A stretch of DNA of 64,000 nucleotides from Prosopocoilus inquinatus (lineage: Eukaryota > Arthropoda > Insecta > Coleoptera > Lucanidae). Both the position numbers and the translations under genes were made by a program. A model generated the notes under the pieces. That model saw only the letters and a list, made by a program, of their open reading frames with translations, had not been told where the DNA came from and ran no database searches. The first letter of the stretch is position 1. Each line of letters starts with the position of its first letter. The stretch is taken from NCBI GenBank assembly GCA_036172665.1, contig CM069872.1, positions 46,114,101-46,178,100 of the forward strand, written 5' to 3'. Positions 47,911 through 61,500 of this stretch are shown here, piece after piece.

Positions 47911-50900
47911 ATATACTATTCGATATTGTGATTGTATTTAAAACCATGACCTTCTGAAGATACTTTAAATTGAATCACTTGATATTAAGCACAAATTTTT
48001 AAAGTTAAAAAAACACTTGAAATTTGTATATCACTTTCTGTTTTGCTAAATACCTCCTTGATTTTTATGAGCGATTTTTCCTCTTTAATTTTCTAACTTA
48101 CAGGCTATTACAGAATTCCCAATTATCTAATCACTTAAACCAAGTTCAAATTTTAGTGACATTCACACTTGACATTTGAAGTTTCAGAGTATTGTGCTAG
48201 TTACATTCTAATTGACGCTTAAAGTTAGCTGAGTTTAGTTATACGGTGCACATGACCACAAGGGCCAGTCTCTCAATCGGGGATATACATATTGCGCTTC
48301 GGTTTATTCTCATAATAACAATTGCCTCGATAGGAATAAAACGAACCTTAATGTTGAAAAGAAATTATCAAACTTGGCAGCGTTACTCGTGTATGTAGTT
48401 AACCAGATTTATAGAAAGGTTTTAAACTAAATAAATTTTAAATATTTACTTTGCAAATGCAACTCTTTCATTAAATATTTATTTTGCTGGTTTTAACAGT
48501 AATCCAAAAAAGCAATTGGGGAAGCTGAACTGTGTTTCATGTTTCATTAATGACGGGGACTTGATTGCTGATTTCATAACAGTTTCTACTCCGTTTATTA
48601 ACCACGTTTACCTGAAGTTTCTGGGACACTTGTATACGGTTATATTTTGTTTAGATTAAATCCTCGCCAAGAAATGATAGTATATGTGATATATTATACA
48701 CACAGACTTAAAATAAAGGACATGATTCAAAGTGAAAGAATATAGACAATAACCAGTAATCCGTAAGGTCGCATATCTGTCGAAACGAAATATTAAGCGT
48801 CTAATTGCATTGATTTAAGCTAATTGTACACGTTATATTTTAGGTACTCAAAATTATGTCAATCAATACTTATTATGTACTCCTTACGTAAAAAAGAAAT
48901 ATTTTTATTTAAATAGAAATATTACCTTTCGGAATCCCTTGGAAAATTAAATGATGAAATGATTTCTCTTTTTTCGAACCTGTTCTGTACACCATATAAA
49001 AAGTATTATACTTAAAGATTTTTAATTTTAAAAAAATGTGTGCAAATTTCTAGTTTCTAAAACAATTCGTTTGGATTTTTTTCAGTTTCTTTTACCAGAA
49101 GAACGATAAATTCTGTTACAGAAAATGAACCTCTTACTATTGGGTCTGTGGTTTGTTTCTGTTTAGAAGAGACATCTTATTAAATGAATCGGTTATTCTG
49201 TTATCACTCCTGTTCTATTGATTGAGGAACACAATAGTCTGGTACTACATAAAGCTGTGTTCCCTGAAATGGAATAAATAGACACTATTTGTTTTCTTGA
49301 GCACCGAAAAAAAAACCTCTGAGAGGTGCTGTAGACAAGCGCGATATTGATGATTCGCCTGAAAAAACTATTAATCTTGAGTAATTGTGCTAACGACAAA
49401 AAATAGCTAATACCTTGCGCGTCTTCCGTTACACTATGAAATTTTATTAATGGACTCCTATTTTGCGATTAAATCTTTAATTTCTTATCTCTTCCCAGAG
49501 CGGAATCATCATTTATAACAAAGAGGATTTCAGGTTTTTGCGACGTGCCGCCGGCTAATAGATTAAAATGTTTGCTTGTCTAGTTCTGTTGCTATACGGG
49601 GAGTAGAACAATGACTTTGTAACAATGGGTAAACAGCATTATCTAATTAACTTGTTAATACTCACTTTGAATAAATAAGTGTTCATTATGCAAATAGTTG
49701 TCGGGTTAGCACGAGATAAACATTATTACAAGGGCCAGCTCGAGGTTGTATGGTTTCAGACGTGCTATTCACTTTGTCACTTTGCCACATGCCACTTAGC
49801 GCTTCGGTTACGTCTGCGGTTTTGTAATTCTGTTTGTCTGTGCTTTTTGTGTTCAATTTTATTTCCCATCTTCCTTGACAATTTCTGAACTAACTGCTTG
49901 AGACTTATCGTTTTACTTCTCCAGCAGAGTTTGAAAAACTTCAGTTAGTTAAACGGATCTAAAAGTAATTTGACGTATGGACGCCGTAGTTAAAAATAAA
50001 AATGTAAGTAGAATTAATCCAATCTGCTGTTCAGAAAGATTAGTTGGTAGGTTCAGAGCAATGTCTCGCCACAACCCCATCGTATAATCGATTACCAAAC
50101 AACAAAATTTATGTTCCTTTCATTATTCTAATTTTGTTACTTTTCCTGGATTTCTAGGTTTCTTCTTTTAATATTTAGATGAGTCCTCCGAAAGAACTCC
50201 ACGAGCTTCTATTAGTTTCATTCATTTTGTAAGGCGTAAGATCAATCAATGTGCGAGAGCGGTAGCTGTGGGCAAACCATGAATACGATATAGAGAATGA
50301 TGTTAAGAGAAACATTTAGCGCGCACTAAAGTATTTCTTATAGTTGTGTGGATGTTCCGAATGCGCCGTTTGATTACCTGTTAATCTTGTACCGTGATTT
50401 TCTAGGTTGAAATAATTTTTGGCGTTCTTTTTTTCCGTCTTATGAATGTAACCTAATCATCGCAGTTTTTCTGCTTTAATATGCTAAATAACTATTGGTT
50501 TTCTTTTCGAATTTATGGTCGCTTGGCATTTCATTCCTTACTCAGAAACCTAATTCTACTTTCTATATTCATTTGTTTATCTTTTTCTATCATTGTTTCA
50601 ATAATGTTTAGAAAATTGGGTGTAAATGTTTATCTAATTGAAGCACTGTTCTAATTTTTTTCGTTAAGGTACATTTGCTCATTTGTATTCTAGCATTGCA
50701 TTTCTATAGCAGTTTTATCAATAATTTATAGTTTCAGAACTCCATGTGTATAATTTGAAACCACATTTTGCTCAATAACAATAAAAAAAATGTGGCGTTA
50801 TAAAATATTTTGTAGGAAGAGTGGATATCATTTCGAATATTAATGGCTGCATTCAAATCCCGTAAATAATTGACAACAAATAATAACTACAAACGATGCA

Positions 50901-51539
50901 ACATTTATAACGATGTAATAATATTCGAATTCGTTCACATTAAATTCAACAATAGGTGTTACTCAGGTTGATTTTAATTTTTTAACTGAAAAACATATTT
51001 TTCTATATCATTTAGAGTCGTGAGCAATAAATTTTGGTTATCACTGCCAATCAAAACGTCAGTTTTCAAAAAATTCTCACCTAAATATCCTGTCTTTTAC
51101 CAAAAAAAGTGCTGAAAATGTAGAGATAATTCCCAGTACTCAAAATTAATTAATATTAATCTAGTTTGTGTATCACGAGTCGTAAAACATTCAAAATTCT
51201 AAATTCATTTTTTTAATCGGTCAATTTTCCAAATTTATTTTAATTTAAAAGTGTACCTAAGAAGCATCCACGATCGGTGAAGGTGAGTTTAAATAGAATA
51301 GAGTCTTTGTTGCTTAAAATTTAGCATATAAGAAAGGTTCTCAGTTATAAACTAATTTTTGTTAATCTTTCCTTCTCTCTTTCATACTCCAGTTTTAATT
51401 TTGGGTAAATTGTTAAATTTTACTTAGTTAATTAATTTAATTATATTCACATATTATTTCGTTTTGTAATTATTCGTTATTGTACTAAAATCTCTCTTCT
51501 GTTTCAATATATTTTGTAATTTAAAACTTTGAATTTTTA
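47911..51539. other. Non-coding stretch
   Basis: No gene or structured repeat supported. Short frames at 49193-49399 and 49679-49888 have no recognisable features. Confidence 0.4.
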
Positions 51540-51795
51540 TTTAAACGATAATAAGAAAGGACTACTAAGAAAACATAGAAAGAGATAAGGAGTGGACAGT
51601 TTTCGACAATTTCAAAAAAATATTAGTAGGCACAATTCGAGCTATTCGGGGAAAACGATTTGGAAATTGATTTCTGGCTTTCCATACTAAAACTAGGGCG
51701 CTACTAACAAAGAAATCGAAATTCAATACCTTACGGAATGCTAAAAGAATTGGAGACAAAAGGGGATGAAAGTGAGTTTCCGACCCCGTCCAGAA
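51540..51795 (+). repeat. Dispersed repeat family B, copy 2
   Basis: Collinear with 3740-3975. It shows TTTTCGACAATTTC, ATTCGAGCTATTCGG, GATTTGGAAATTGATTTCTG, AAAGAAATCGAAATTC, AAAGAATTGGAGACAA, AGGGGATGAAAGTG and GACCCCGTCC. It contains a short extra segment (about 51680-51705) relative to copy 1. Confidence 0.6.
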
Positions 51796-53666
51796 CCGTG
51801 CGTTCTACACTTGCTTTAGAAAAATATTTTTTAATTTTTTTATATTGGTACGGATTGGGATACTAACATTTTAATTATTTTAATATACCCTCTTGTGCGC
51901 CTTTGTAATGAATTTTTCTTACACATTTCGATATTAATGCCTTAGTTCTTATATTTATCACTTATTTATTAGTTATTTAAAATTGTTTAGTTGTTCGATG
52001 TTTGTTCCTATTATGTCTGTCTAACATCTCCATCATCAGTACTAAACCCTTATCTTTTTTACCCTTTACTCACCCCCTTCTTTATAGTGAGTCGTTCCAT
52101 ATGACTATATTGTTCTGATGTTCTGATGCTCTTTGCAACTTTTGGAATCTAAATTACTGATTTGGAGAAGAATTATGGCAAAATACAGCTAGAAGAAATG
52201 TTTACGATATACCTCAAAATATTATGTATTGTTATTGATTTTAGTTAGAATAGTTGATACAATAAAAATTAAAACTAAACATTACATATTTTTTAATTTT
52301 TTGCCCTATTTTCCTTTTTCCACTGAACATTAATTGTTTGATGAGCATAAGACTTGAATTAGCATCTCTGGGATTACCTAAAAGATTTTTAAGTTATTCA
52401 TAAAGCTTCTAATTTCTTAACTATTTCAAAGATTTAATTAAAACTGGCAGTGTTAAGTTAAACAGTTCTTGAGTAAAAAGAGTTCTAAAAATACTAACAA
52501 AGCGTTCCTCATTGACCTGACATATCTAGAGAAAGAAAAACAGAAGGAAAAGGGAAGCCCAGTAAAAGCAGTAAAACCCCTTTTAATTTGAAGTGTCCTT
52601 CTAGTCTGGAGTGGACATGAGAACGGTCCGTGTATCCTGCATGATGAAAGGGCTGTTATCCTATCGTGGTAGTCCACTGGATCCCCCGCATTTCCATCAA
52701 ACGTTGCGTGAGACCTCGAAACGCTTCCGTCGGCCACTTGATCCGGCTGTAATTATTACTTGACTGATTCTCCCGGGTTTTAGTTCCCGCCGTTGGAACA
52801 CCGGCTGAACGGGCGCAATTAGACGGGAGGTAATTGGGGCACATGCAATTGGAAAGGGTAATTACATCAGAGCTTTGATTTATTTCTGCTCCTTTTTTTT
52901 TTAATGATGACGCCATTCCCATAACCTCTGCCCAAGTCAGGATTTTTGCGTTGCAATTTGGAAAAGGATAATTGAAGCAGTATGGTGTTAATGGGGACAT
53001 TAAATTTGCCTCCGTGACGCACACACTTCGCGTTATACCTTTGTGTGCTATAATATTTCAAATTTTCGAAAAAAAAAGCAGCGAATAAAAAATATACATA
53101 TTCCCAAATGTAACATTACGAAGTTATGTCAGTCGAAATGTGTTGTGTCGTTGCATGTGGGTCTTTACGATGTGACATCTTTCAGGAGATTCCATTAACA
53201 AGGGTCAAGTAACTTTTGCATTAGCATTTTATCTTCACATCAAATTTAATATTTTTACGAAAGCAAATGCTTTTAAGAACTAAATTTAACGAACGAAAAA
53301 GAATACGCTGTAGAGATTTATTATAAATCAAAAGAATGAAAATTATTTAACATTTAACTTTTGCTTTTGGAAACCAAAAAAAAAAAACGGTAAAGGACTT
53401 CATATTAAATGAATACTTCACTGAAAAATTAAATAAAAAAAATTAATTACTTTAAAAGGTGGTACACTGGTGGCTGATAAATCGTTACAATTCGAAGGAC
53501 ACGTGACGCTTAGCGGTGGTAGGAGCTAGGACTCTTAATAAGGACGAGGTTAGTATGCAGGGCTATGATTTTATAAACCACGACTGTATTGAACAAAGAG
53601 GAACAGCAATTCAGAAAATGTCAAACATTCTAATTATGAAAATAAAAATGTAAACCTAGATTACGT
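51796..53666. other. Non-coding stretch with a GC-richer block
   Basis: 52600-53030 is distinctly less AT-rich and open in part on the minus strand (52656-53024), but the peptide matches no family I know. It contains CAATTAGACGGGAGGTAATTG and similar TAATT motifs. A conserved non-coding element is as likely as an exon. Confidence 0.3.
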
Positions 53667-53735
53667 AGAGAATATGAAACAAATAAAAAAACGAACTCTT
53701 TTTAAAAAAGCTTTTATATTTGTTTCATATTCTCT
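53667..53735. repeat. Perfect 19-bp inverted repeat
   Basis: AGAGAATATGAAACAAATA (53667-53685) is exactly inverted at 53717-53735 with a 31-nt spacer that itself contains AAAGCTTT. It could fold as a hairpin. The flank GATTACGTAGA recurs about 110 bp downstream. Confidence 0.7.
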
Positions 53736-56700
53736 GTAATTTTCACGAACAAGAACTATTAAAAGATTAAGTAGATTACGTAGAATGAAAATTATTTTAA
53801 CTCAAGTTTCAAACACAACTTCAACTTTATTTGAATTCTGAGTTACATATGGAAACTTTTTGAAATAAAGTTTGTCAGTAAAACCTGATTCAATGTAAAG
53901 GTATAGTTGGAAAATTTACAATGGTAGAATAATTTAATTTCTCCCTAACCGAGTTAACTTTAGTGTACGCACTTCATAAATAACATTCGACCCTTTCAAA
54001 CTTTGACAGTCAATTAATACAACTTAATTGAATCCTCATCACTTTGTTTTCGAATTAGTTTATCCGTTTTGGCGATTATTTGTAGCGGCAGCGCTAACAA
54101 ACTTCATTTTTAATTAACGCATTCGGTTCACAAATACGACCAGGCGAATTATAATCAACAGTAACACGATTAAATATTACCAATTACACCGGTTCGACGG
54201 ATTAAAACATTTAATGGATCAATGTTTTCCGGACGCACATTAACCGAGAGAATTTTCATGAGAAGAATCACACTTTTATATTATTTACTTTTAATTTAAA
54301 AAAAAACTGAATTGAAGGGTTTGCAACATATGTTACCTCTATTTTTGGCCGGAAAAGCCGATGTGGAATAAAATTGAAATAGACTTTGGTATAATTTATG
54401 AAACCAAATGTGCAATGAAATTTTGTTATTTTTAAATCGAACAATTAAATATTCAATTCTATTTTAAATTTATTTTGAATTTTACCGCTTCTAATTGATT
54501 TTCAATGCAGCGATTTTGTTTAAAACTTGTTCAATTTAAACATTCATTGCGTATACATTCAAATCCGATAAAACGGTAAAAAGCAATGCATTTTTGCATC
54601 AGTTTCAAATAGTAAACAAAATGTAACTTTTCAGGAGTCGCTAAAATGAAAGCTTTAAATAATAATAAATAAATTTTATTAAGGCGGGGCTACAGCAATA
54701 AAGCAGGTTTCACCCAACCACTAATGATTCTAGACTATTTTCATTGCATATAATTCGACAATAAATTGACATGATCACAGTAAAGTAGTTAGCAACTAAA
54801 ATTTGAATTAAAATTAATCTCGAACAGAGTTTGTGGGTATATTAAACGTCAAGGTAAATTATATTCGAATACATAAATCGTTTTCGAAACTAGATTGAGG
54901 TTGATGTCACGCGAAGTGCTGTGTTGCTTTGCGATGGAATTTATTTGAAACAGTTACCTACGAACCAGCCTATTGATTTTGTAGCTTAGAATCTATCCAC
55001 AACAAACATTTGCAAGTGTCCAATTTTGTAAGTTGCCTGAGAGACAGTAACGTTTTTAAATGTTATGAGAACAAACACTGAAGTGTTTAATTAATTAAAC
55101 TGTTTTTAATTTATTTAACAGGAATTGTATCGTATTTTTGAACCCAACCCAACCCATTTATTATTGACGTATATTATTATTTGAATGTGTAGATTCATTC
55201 TCACGGGGAATTTGCCGACGGCGAATTAGTCGACACCTACAGCGAACCGGAGACGGCTAAACGGCAACGGCGAATTGTTGCACACCCTTTCTGTTATTGC
55301 ACGTATGTCGTTTACTAGTTTCTTTAATATTTGTGCCTCTTTACAGATCACAGTGAGCAATGTAACGTTAACAGACTGTTTATGAATTCTGAAAAATCTG
55401 GGAAAAATCTAAAGCAAGGGCAGCAAGAAGGTGGAGAGAATATGGTAACAGATACGCGATAATACACAGAAGAACGTGGGTCTAGGAAAATTCGCTGTCG
55501 TACTTTCAACGTAACTTTGAACAATGTAATGTGCTTACAATAATTAAAAAAAAAAAAACTAACAGACGACTGGAGCAATATCAAACAAAACTGACAATAC
55601 CTGGAAGAAAAGGATGTTTAGAGTTGTTGACCATCAGCAGAATTGTTTTCACATTTTGGAAAAGTGGAACCTTCAAAGTATCACCGTCCATTCTTTCGCG
55701 ATTCAGGTGCTAGTTCTTTCAGGATCTTTGCAGATAAGGATCAGACAACGAACTCTAAAGTAACAGACGTACTACCATTCGGAAGCAGATTCTACTAATA
55801 GAAGATTCTGTAAGGTCAGAATACATTCACTGTGATATTTATGTTTATTGAGATGAGAAGCATATTTTAGCAATATATTTGCAATATCTAATTGTTTTAA
55901 GCTATTTTTTTAATAAACGAAATTATTACTGCAAAATATTATTTATAAAGCATTTGTTCCTTTCACCTTTAGAGAACAGGCTCAATTTTTTTTTCCTCTA
56001 GTGTATCACCTAGTAGTTGTCATCATCCATTCTCAAGAAAACTCAATAATTTCCAAATAAAAAAAAGTTATAATACATCATTGTCACTTAGTTTATATGC
56101 GACGAACATACATCACAACAGATATGGCTGTCAAATTGCTTTCGATATTTTAACGGTTCCCTTTGAAACGGAAATAAAAGAACCGCGATAAATTGGAGCG
56201 AATCGTTTTCTCGTGAGCAACCAATTAAAGCGTGCGTCGGCGAAAACAGAGAACCAACAACGCCCGTTTTCGGTCTTACAAATAATAAGAACTTTTCGGC
56301 TAGTAAATAAAAGAAATTCTAGTGTAACGTAACAAGGACATTGCGTCAGCGACACAAGCTCAGAAAGAAAATCTAATGATTGAGATGATGATCAAGGTTG
56401 CACACCAAAAAATACAAAGAGGTCGCAAACAGCAAACAGAAAAATTCTTTTGAACTATGTGAATTTTAACAAGTTGTTTACTCGTTATGTGACTTCTTTT
56501 CCGTTGTATAGAAATCAGAATAATGCCGAATTCATATTATAGATTCAGTTATGCTTCGCTCGAGCGGCTTTTGTCGTTCAAATAAATATTTTCGCTGTAA
56601 TCAATAAACCCCAATTGTACAAATAAAGTTTAACTTTAAAACAACGTTGAACTCATAACAACAATTCTTGAATTAATCGCTATGTGTTTAAGCTTCAGTT

Positions 56701-56768
56701 TTAATTTAATTGACATGGGCTTAAGTGTACGTACAGTATGAGCGGTCGTTCAAGTCTCACCTAGTATG
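53736..56768. other. Non-coding stretch
   Basis: No gene supported. 55190-55290 is GC-richer (GACGGCGAATTAGTCGAC, CGGCAACGGCGAATTG). The frame at 56131-56355 (minus) has no recognisable domain. Confidence 0.4.
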
Positions 56769-56770
56769 TA

Positions 56771-57304
56771 CAGGGTGCTGCTTTGATGAACGTAATATGT
56801 TAATTTAAAGGTGCTCGAATATTGAGTTCCCTAATAATTTTACAGCAAAATTCTATTTGGGTTTTTTAAAGTATTTTTCAAGGTAAATCTGTCTACGAAG
56901 TTTAAGAATTTTTCATTCGTCCTGTTTCAAGATATTTTAAAAATAGTCAATGTCTAAATTCAATTTATACCTAGCCATCAGCACGGCCTTGATTAATCAT
57001 TGTGAAAACTAGACAGATGATGGATACATCTTTCGTTTTGATACAGATTGATAGGGAAAGTTTTTCTAGTAATTTTTTTTTTACATTCACTGATCAAGAC
57101 CGTGCTGAGAGACTATGGTATAAATTGAATTTTAGTACTGAATCTTTTTTAAATATCTTGAAACTGAGTAAATAAAGAATTCTCAAACTGCACAGACAGA
57201 TTCATCTTGAAGAGTACTTTAAGAAACCTAAATGGAATTTTGCTGTAAAATAATTAGGGAAGCCAATATCTGAACTCCTTTCAATTAACATGGAATGCAT
57301 CCTG
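56771..57304. mobile_element. Long-inverted-repeat element, family D, full-length copy
   Basis: The 534-bp element is flanked by TA (56769-56770 and 57305-57306). It starts CAGGGTGCTGC and ends with the inverse of CAGGATGC. Arms of roughly 250 bp are mirrored. Left blocks TTAATTTAAAGGTGCTCGAA, TTCCCTAATAATTTTACAGC, AAATCTGTCTACGAAG, TTCAAGATATTTT, AATTCAATTTATACC and CAGCACGGCCTTGAT all recur inverted on the right. No transposase frame; the ends and TA duplication point to Tc1/mariner mobilisation. A transcript would fold into a long imperfect hairpin. Confidence 0.85.
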
Positions 57305-57306
57305 TA

Positions 57307-58850
57307 CAAGTTTTCTGTAAATAATTTCAGAATATTCTCAGTTTGGACATAAAATATGATATAATAAAATCAAGTAGTAAATTTATAAACAGCATGAGAA
57401 AACCAACCGTTACATAGAACGGCGCAATTAAAATTCTCCAAAAACTTAATTAATTTTCTGAAACTTGAATAATTAAAGTGACTGTACAATCAGTAAGGTT
57501 CGTTAGTTTCATTTTCCTCATTAAGTAAGTATTTTTCCGCTTCGCTGACGATCCTTGTCTACTTTCTTACTTTGGAGAATTGACGGCAATTAATTCATCG
57601 GAGCATCTGGATAAATCTAATTTAATTGAAGACATGCTCAAAGCAGCGCGTAGAAATAAACAGAAGAGAGGGACGGAAAATTCAAAACAGGCTCTCAGGT
57701 CGCCGATCCAAATTTCACGGAACTTACACGGTCGGTCATTTGAACAACTTGCAAAGTGCTGTGATAGCTGATAAGTTATAATTAATGTCTCGGAGAAGGA
57801 ACTCCCTAGTCTCTTGTATGGGCGAAGTCGCGACGAAACAATCTCAAAGAACAGCCATTTTGTAAGATGGAGTGCTTGTATATCATCTTTTTTATACGGT
57901 AATGCATACGTGAAATAAACTACATAAATTTTAAAAGCAAGCAAGGAAGTTACACAACAGAATAAAGATGACAAAGATATGATTCTCATAACAGAAAAAA
58001 TATTTTTTCGGGGCAATGCTGCCAGATGTACACCTTATAAAAACAGATCAAATACCTGGAATACCCGAATTCTTGTAGTAAGATACATTACCTTATGCTT
58101 TATATATGGCCTTTCATGGAGACTCTATACATGTACTTCCAGTTCTAAAAATATTTCAAATTAATTAAAGCCTTAAGGAAGATTTCATATTTCTTTTGAG
58201 TATGAACATTTTAATTTGAACTTAACTTTTTTAAAAGATTTAGCAAAACGTAACGAAACCGATACAAATGTGAATAACCAGAAAATGTAAAAAAGCGCAT
58301 TTTAATAAAATAATTTGTCAAGTTTCAGCATGGAAACTTTATTATTTTTTAATAAATTTTTAAAAGCAATTTATTCACGTTATTCTGAATAATGTGCAAG
58401 TTGCCGCTGGTTATCTAACGAGCGAGCATGTAGATCCTACTTCCGTAAGCGAAGGTTACATTCGCAGACATTTTCTTCATTAGTGAAACTTGAAGTAACA
58501 TTCAAAACAACTTAAACGAATTAGAGTGATTTTGCCTAAACAAACTTTGCCGTCAATTTAAGAAAACTAATATTTAGAATAGAAGGCATTTAGCTCGAGC
58601 CATTTCGGCAAGAACAATAATATTTTCGCAGAGCGATCGAAGCAAATTCATTGCGTCAACATCATTTCCCAGATAATGCAAGTGCTTTGCACATAATCCC
58701 AAATAGACCAGAAAATGGCCGGACGAGCAGAAAAAGGAGAATGGCGACACCACCACCGGTCGTTAAGTAAACCAGGGTAGACATACAGAAATTTTATTAA
58801 TGGATAGATTCCAACGATGCGATGTGCATTATAAGTGGTACGTACAGTTC
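57307..58850. other. Non-coding stretch with one weak candidate exon
   Basis: On the plus strand 57577-57771 is open and has a less biased composition (…SSEHLDKSNLIEDMLKAAR…), preceded by a short pyrimidine-rich TCTACTTTCTTACTTTGGAG that could act as an acceptor. No family is recognised and the opposite strand is open as well, so it is not called. The rest has no gene. Confidence 0.25.
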
Positions 58851-59035
58851 AATTCAGGAAAGAATACATGCACGTCATATACGGAACTCGTCTGTTTTAA
58901 ATAATTGCACTACGTTAATCAACACTATGAGAATTTTTCTGTGCCGGAAATACATCATTAAATCAAGTTCAAAGTTCATGATTAACGTAGTGCAATTATT
59001 TGAAACAGACGAGCGCATGTATTCTTTCCTGAATT
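58851..59035. mobile_element. Inverted-repeat element (MITE-like)
   Basis: AATTCAGGAAAGAATACATG (58851-58870) and ATAATTGCACTACGTTAATC (58901-58920) recur inverted at 58979-59035. The right arm lacks about 14 bp present in the left. Arms match almost perfectly otherwise. Non-coding. Confidence 0.75.
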
Positions 59036-60832
59036 AATCAGTAGTACACTAATGTCCATCAACGAAGTAATCGCAAGTAAAATTTATATGCGCCGACATG
59101 TGACAGTGGGAAATTCAACGGTTCATTTTTTTCTGTTCTCTTCTATTTTGAAGGTGTAATGTGAGGAATACTAATGAGAGAATCATGACTGACAAGTACG
59201 GAAATTCGAGTGAAATATAACGTCATATATTAAGGATCCTTCTGCAGCAAAGCGAACATGCATCAAAATAGCATCAGTATGAAAGCAATAAATTGTTGAA
59301 ATAATGCAGGTTAAAGTAAAAATATGCATTCCCGTCGAAAGCAAAGCTGTATTTATAGTGCAAAACTGATTAATGTTCAGGTTTTATTTCACTAGTTTCA
59401 AGTGTGCAGCTCTTTTGCAATTAAATGAAAAACCAATTTTATGTTCAATGTTCTGCATTCAGTTTTGTATGTGAATGGGGTCACATTTCATCAGATTGAA
59501 AAAATAATCTACATACACAGAAGTGTCCTGAATTAGAAATGTAGCAAATAATATACAGTGCGTCCATGTATAGGTGATATAAGAGGAAAAACTTTTTTAT
59601 TACTGATTTATCAATTAATCTCATTTTGCATTATCAATGATAAAAACATCGTCAAAAAGTGCACCTAGTTAAGTGTAATGGTGTGGGGGTTGCTTGTTTG
59701 CGACATGACAAATTCGTCTGATCTGTTTTTGTTTCTACTGGATCCGATTAAAAGAAATATCAAAAATTCCAAAAAGTCCAAAAATGTGGAAATTTGTGAA
59801 TGTAAGTGCTAAATGACTACAAATAGGAAATCACACTGTATATGAAGTGTCAGTCACAAAGTAAGCATAATGCGTCACAGCTAGTAATGACGTCAGAATG
59901 GGCTGATGTTGCCACAAGTAAAGACAAGACATGCAGTAAAAACAGCAACACGTTCTTTTATTTAGTTTCTCAATAATTGCTTCTCGGATTGCTGGAATGA
60001 AATTTGGAAGTAATTGAACTTAGAGTACGACTCAGTTTACTGAAAAAAACAGCTACATTGACGTACAACTGTCAGATACACGAAACACGGTTAACAAATT
60101 ACTCGAGCACGATCAGGAACTTCACCTGGGATTAAGAGTAAGATAATAGGCGGTTAAGGTTAGGAAACTATGTTTTTGAACGGTATGGTACAGAACAGAA
60201 GTACAAATATCAAAAAGAAGTCAACAAAAGCCCTGGCAAGATAAAAGTAACATATAAAAGTAAATGAGCAAAATAATCAGCGACAACAATGCCTTTCCTT
60301 GTTGTACCACTTTTTACCTGTTTTATTTTGAATCACATTTTATTATTATTGGTAATGTAATTGTTATTATTAATGGCAGGCTCGTTTATATCGTGTTTAA
60401 TATTTTCCCCCGTTGTTATTTATCGCAGAATGAATACAATCATTTAAAACGTTTCATATTTATATCATACGTAGTTATATTTCCGTTTTAGGTTTGGCAT
60501 TAGGCACTCGAAAATTCAAGCGTTAAATTAACACGTGAATTACACGTAAATGGCAGTGAACACCTAAACAATGCAATTGTGCATGTCGAATAACTGTTCT
60601 CTCACTATCGTAGTGGATTGAAAAAGATCTCTTTCGGGTAATATCCAAATGGGTGTTTGAACGATTTTCCTGAGTAACATTTTACGGTTTATGAACGTCA
60701 GTGAATTACTTGGGTAACAAAGGTAACGTTTCTGAACTCACTCCTCTGAGGTTATGTGCGAAAGTTGTGTATATGTTTGACAGGTTGGTAAAAAACTTGC
60801 ATGTAGCAAGTTGCCCCGTTCTCGTTGAAATA
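59036..60832. other. Non-coding stretch
   Basis: TACAGTGCG (59553) and the inverse CACTGTA (ending 59840) might bound a diverged TA-flanked element, but the match is only about 7 bp. No gene supported. Confidence 0.35.
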
Positions 60833-60950
60833 GGTCTGTTGATATCTTGTACTTCTGTACACTAAAGTATTTGTGTCTTGTTCTATCTCATACATTAATA
60901 CGAGATGAAGATACTTTAACTGTGCACTAGTACAGGATAACAGACAGACC
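60833..60950. mobile_element. TA-flanked MITE
   Basis: The 118-bp element starts GGTCTGTTGATATCTTGTAC and the inverted right end reads GGTCTGTCTGTTATCCTGTA. Both continue into a TAAAGTAT block. TA is present on both sides (60831-60832 and 60951-60952). Non-coding. Confidence 0.65.
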
Positions 60951-61099
60951 TATAATGTATAATTTGATCCTTCCTGAACTTCGTTAATACGACCAATGGA
61001 ATTTATCACGTGCTGTGACGTAACGAATTACGTGCCCTGCCCGTCTGGTTCAAGGTAACCTTCTAATACACAGTCCAGCTCTACCAACCTTGCTATGAT

Positions 61100-61500
61100 C
61101 TTCAAAATTTTAAATGGAACGGTGGCTTAAGTGAGATATCATTTTAAAAGAATTTTAATGCTACATTCAATGGCGCTGAGAGCTTTTAACAGCCTTCATT
61201 TATTTTTCAGTAAATGTCAAGAACTTGTTTTCTTAAATGTCGGATAATTTTTATAAAATCGCTATTTCTAGTGGGCTTATAATATATAAAATAAATAAAG
61301 ATTTATCACTTCAAACCAAAAACACTAAACTGTCAAAATGTATCGAAATAAAGATCTACAAGAAAATACAATGATTATTGCATTAAAATGTTACAAATTT
61401 AAAAAAAAAAAATGCTAGAAACTGAAAACTGATAACTTCATTGAATGTAGAATTCCTTTAAAATGATATGTCACTTAAGTAATTATGCTATTTATAATTT
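61100..61500. repeat. Inverted-repeat element related to 19260-19310
   Basis: CTTAAGTGAGATATCATTTT and the following AAAGAATT and CTACATTCAATG blocks (61127-61171) are mirrored at 61436-61479. The outer CTTCAAAATTTTAAATGGAA segment recurs near 19270, followed by a GAGATCATTTTAAA. A similar CATTGAATGTAGCAT segment occurs at 61960. Boundaries are approximate. Confidence 0.5.

Noticed and set aside
52656..53024. 122-aa minus-strand frame in a GC-richer block
   Set aside because: Composition alone does not support coding, and several other frames in the block are also partly open.
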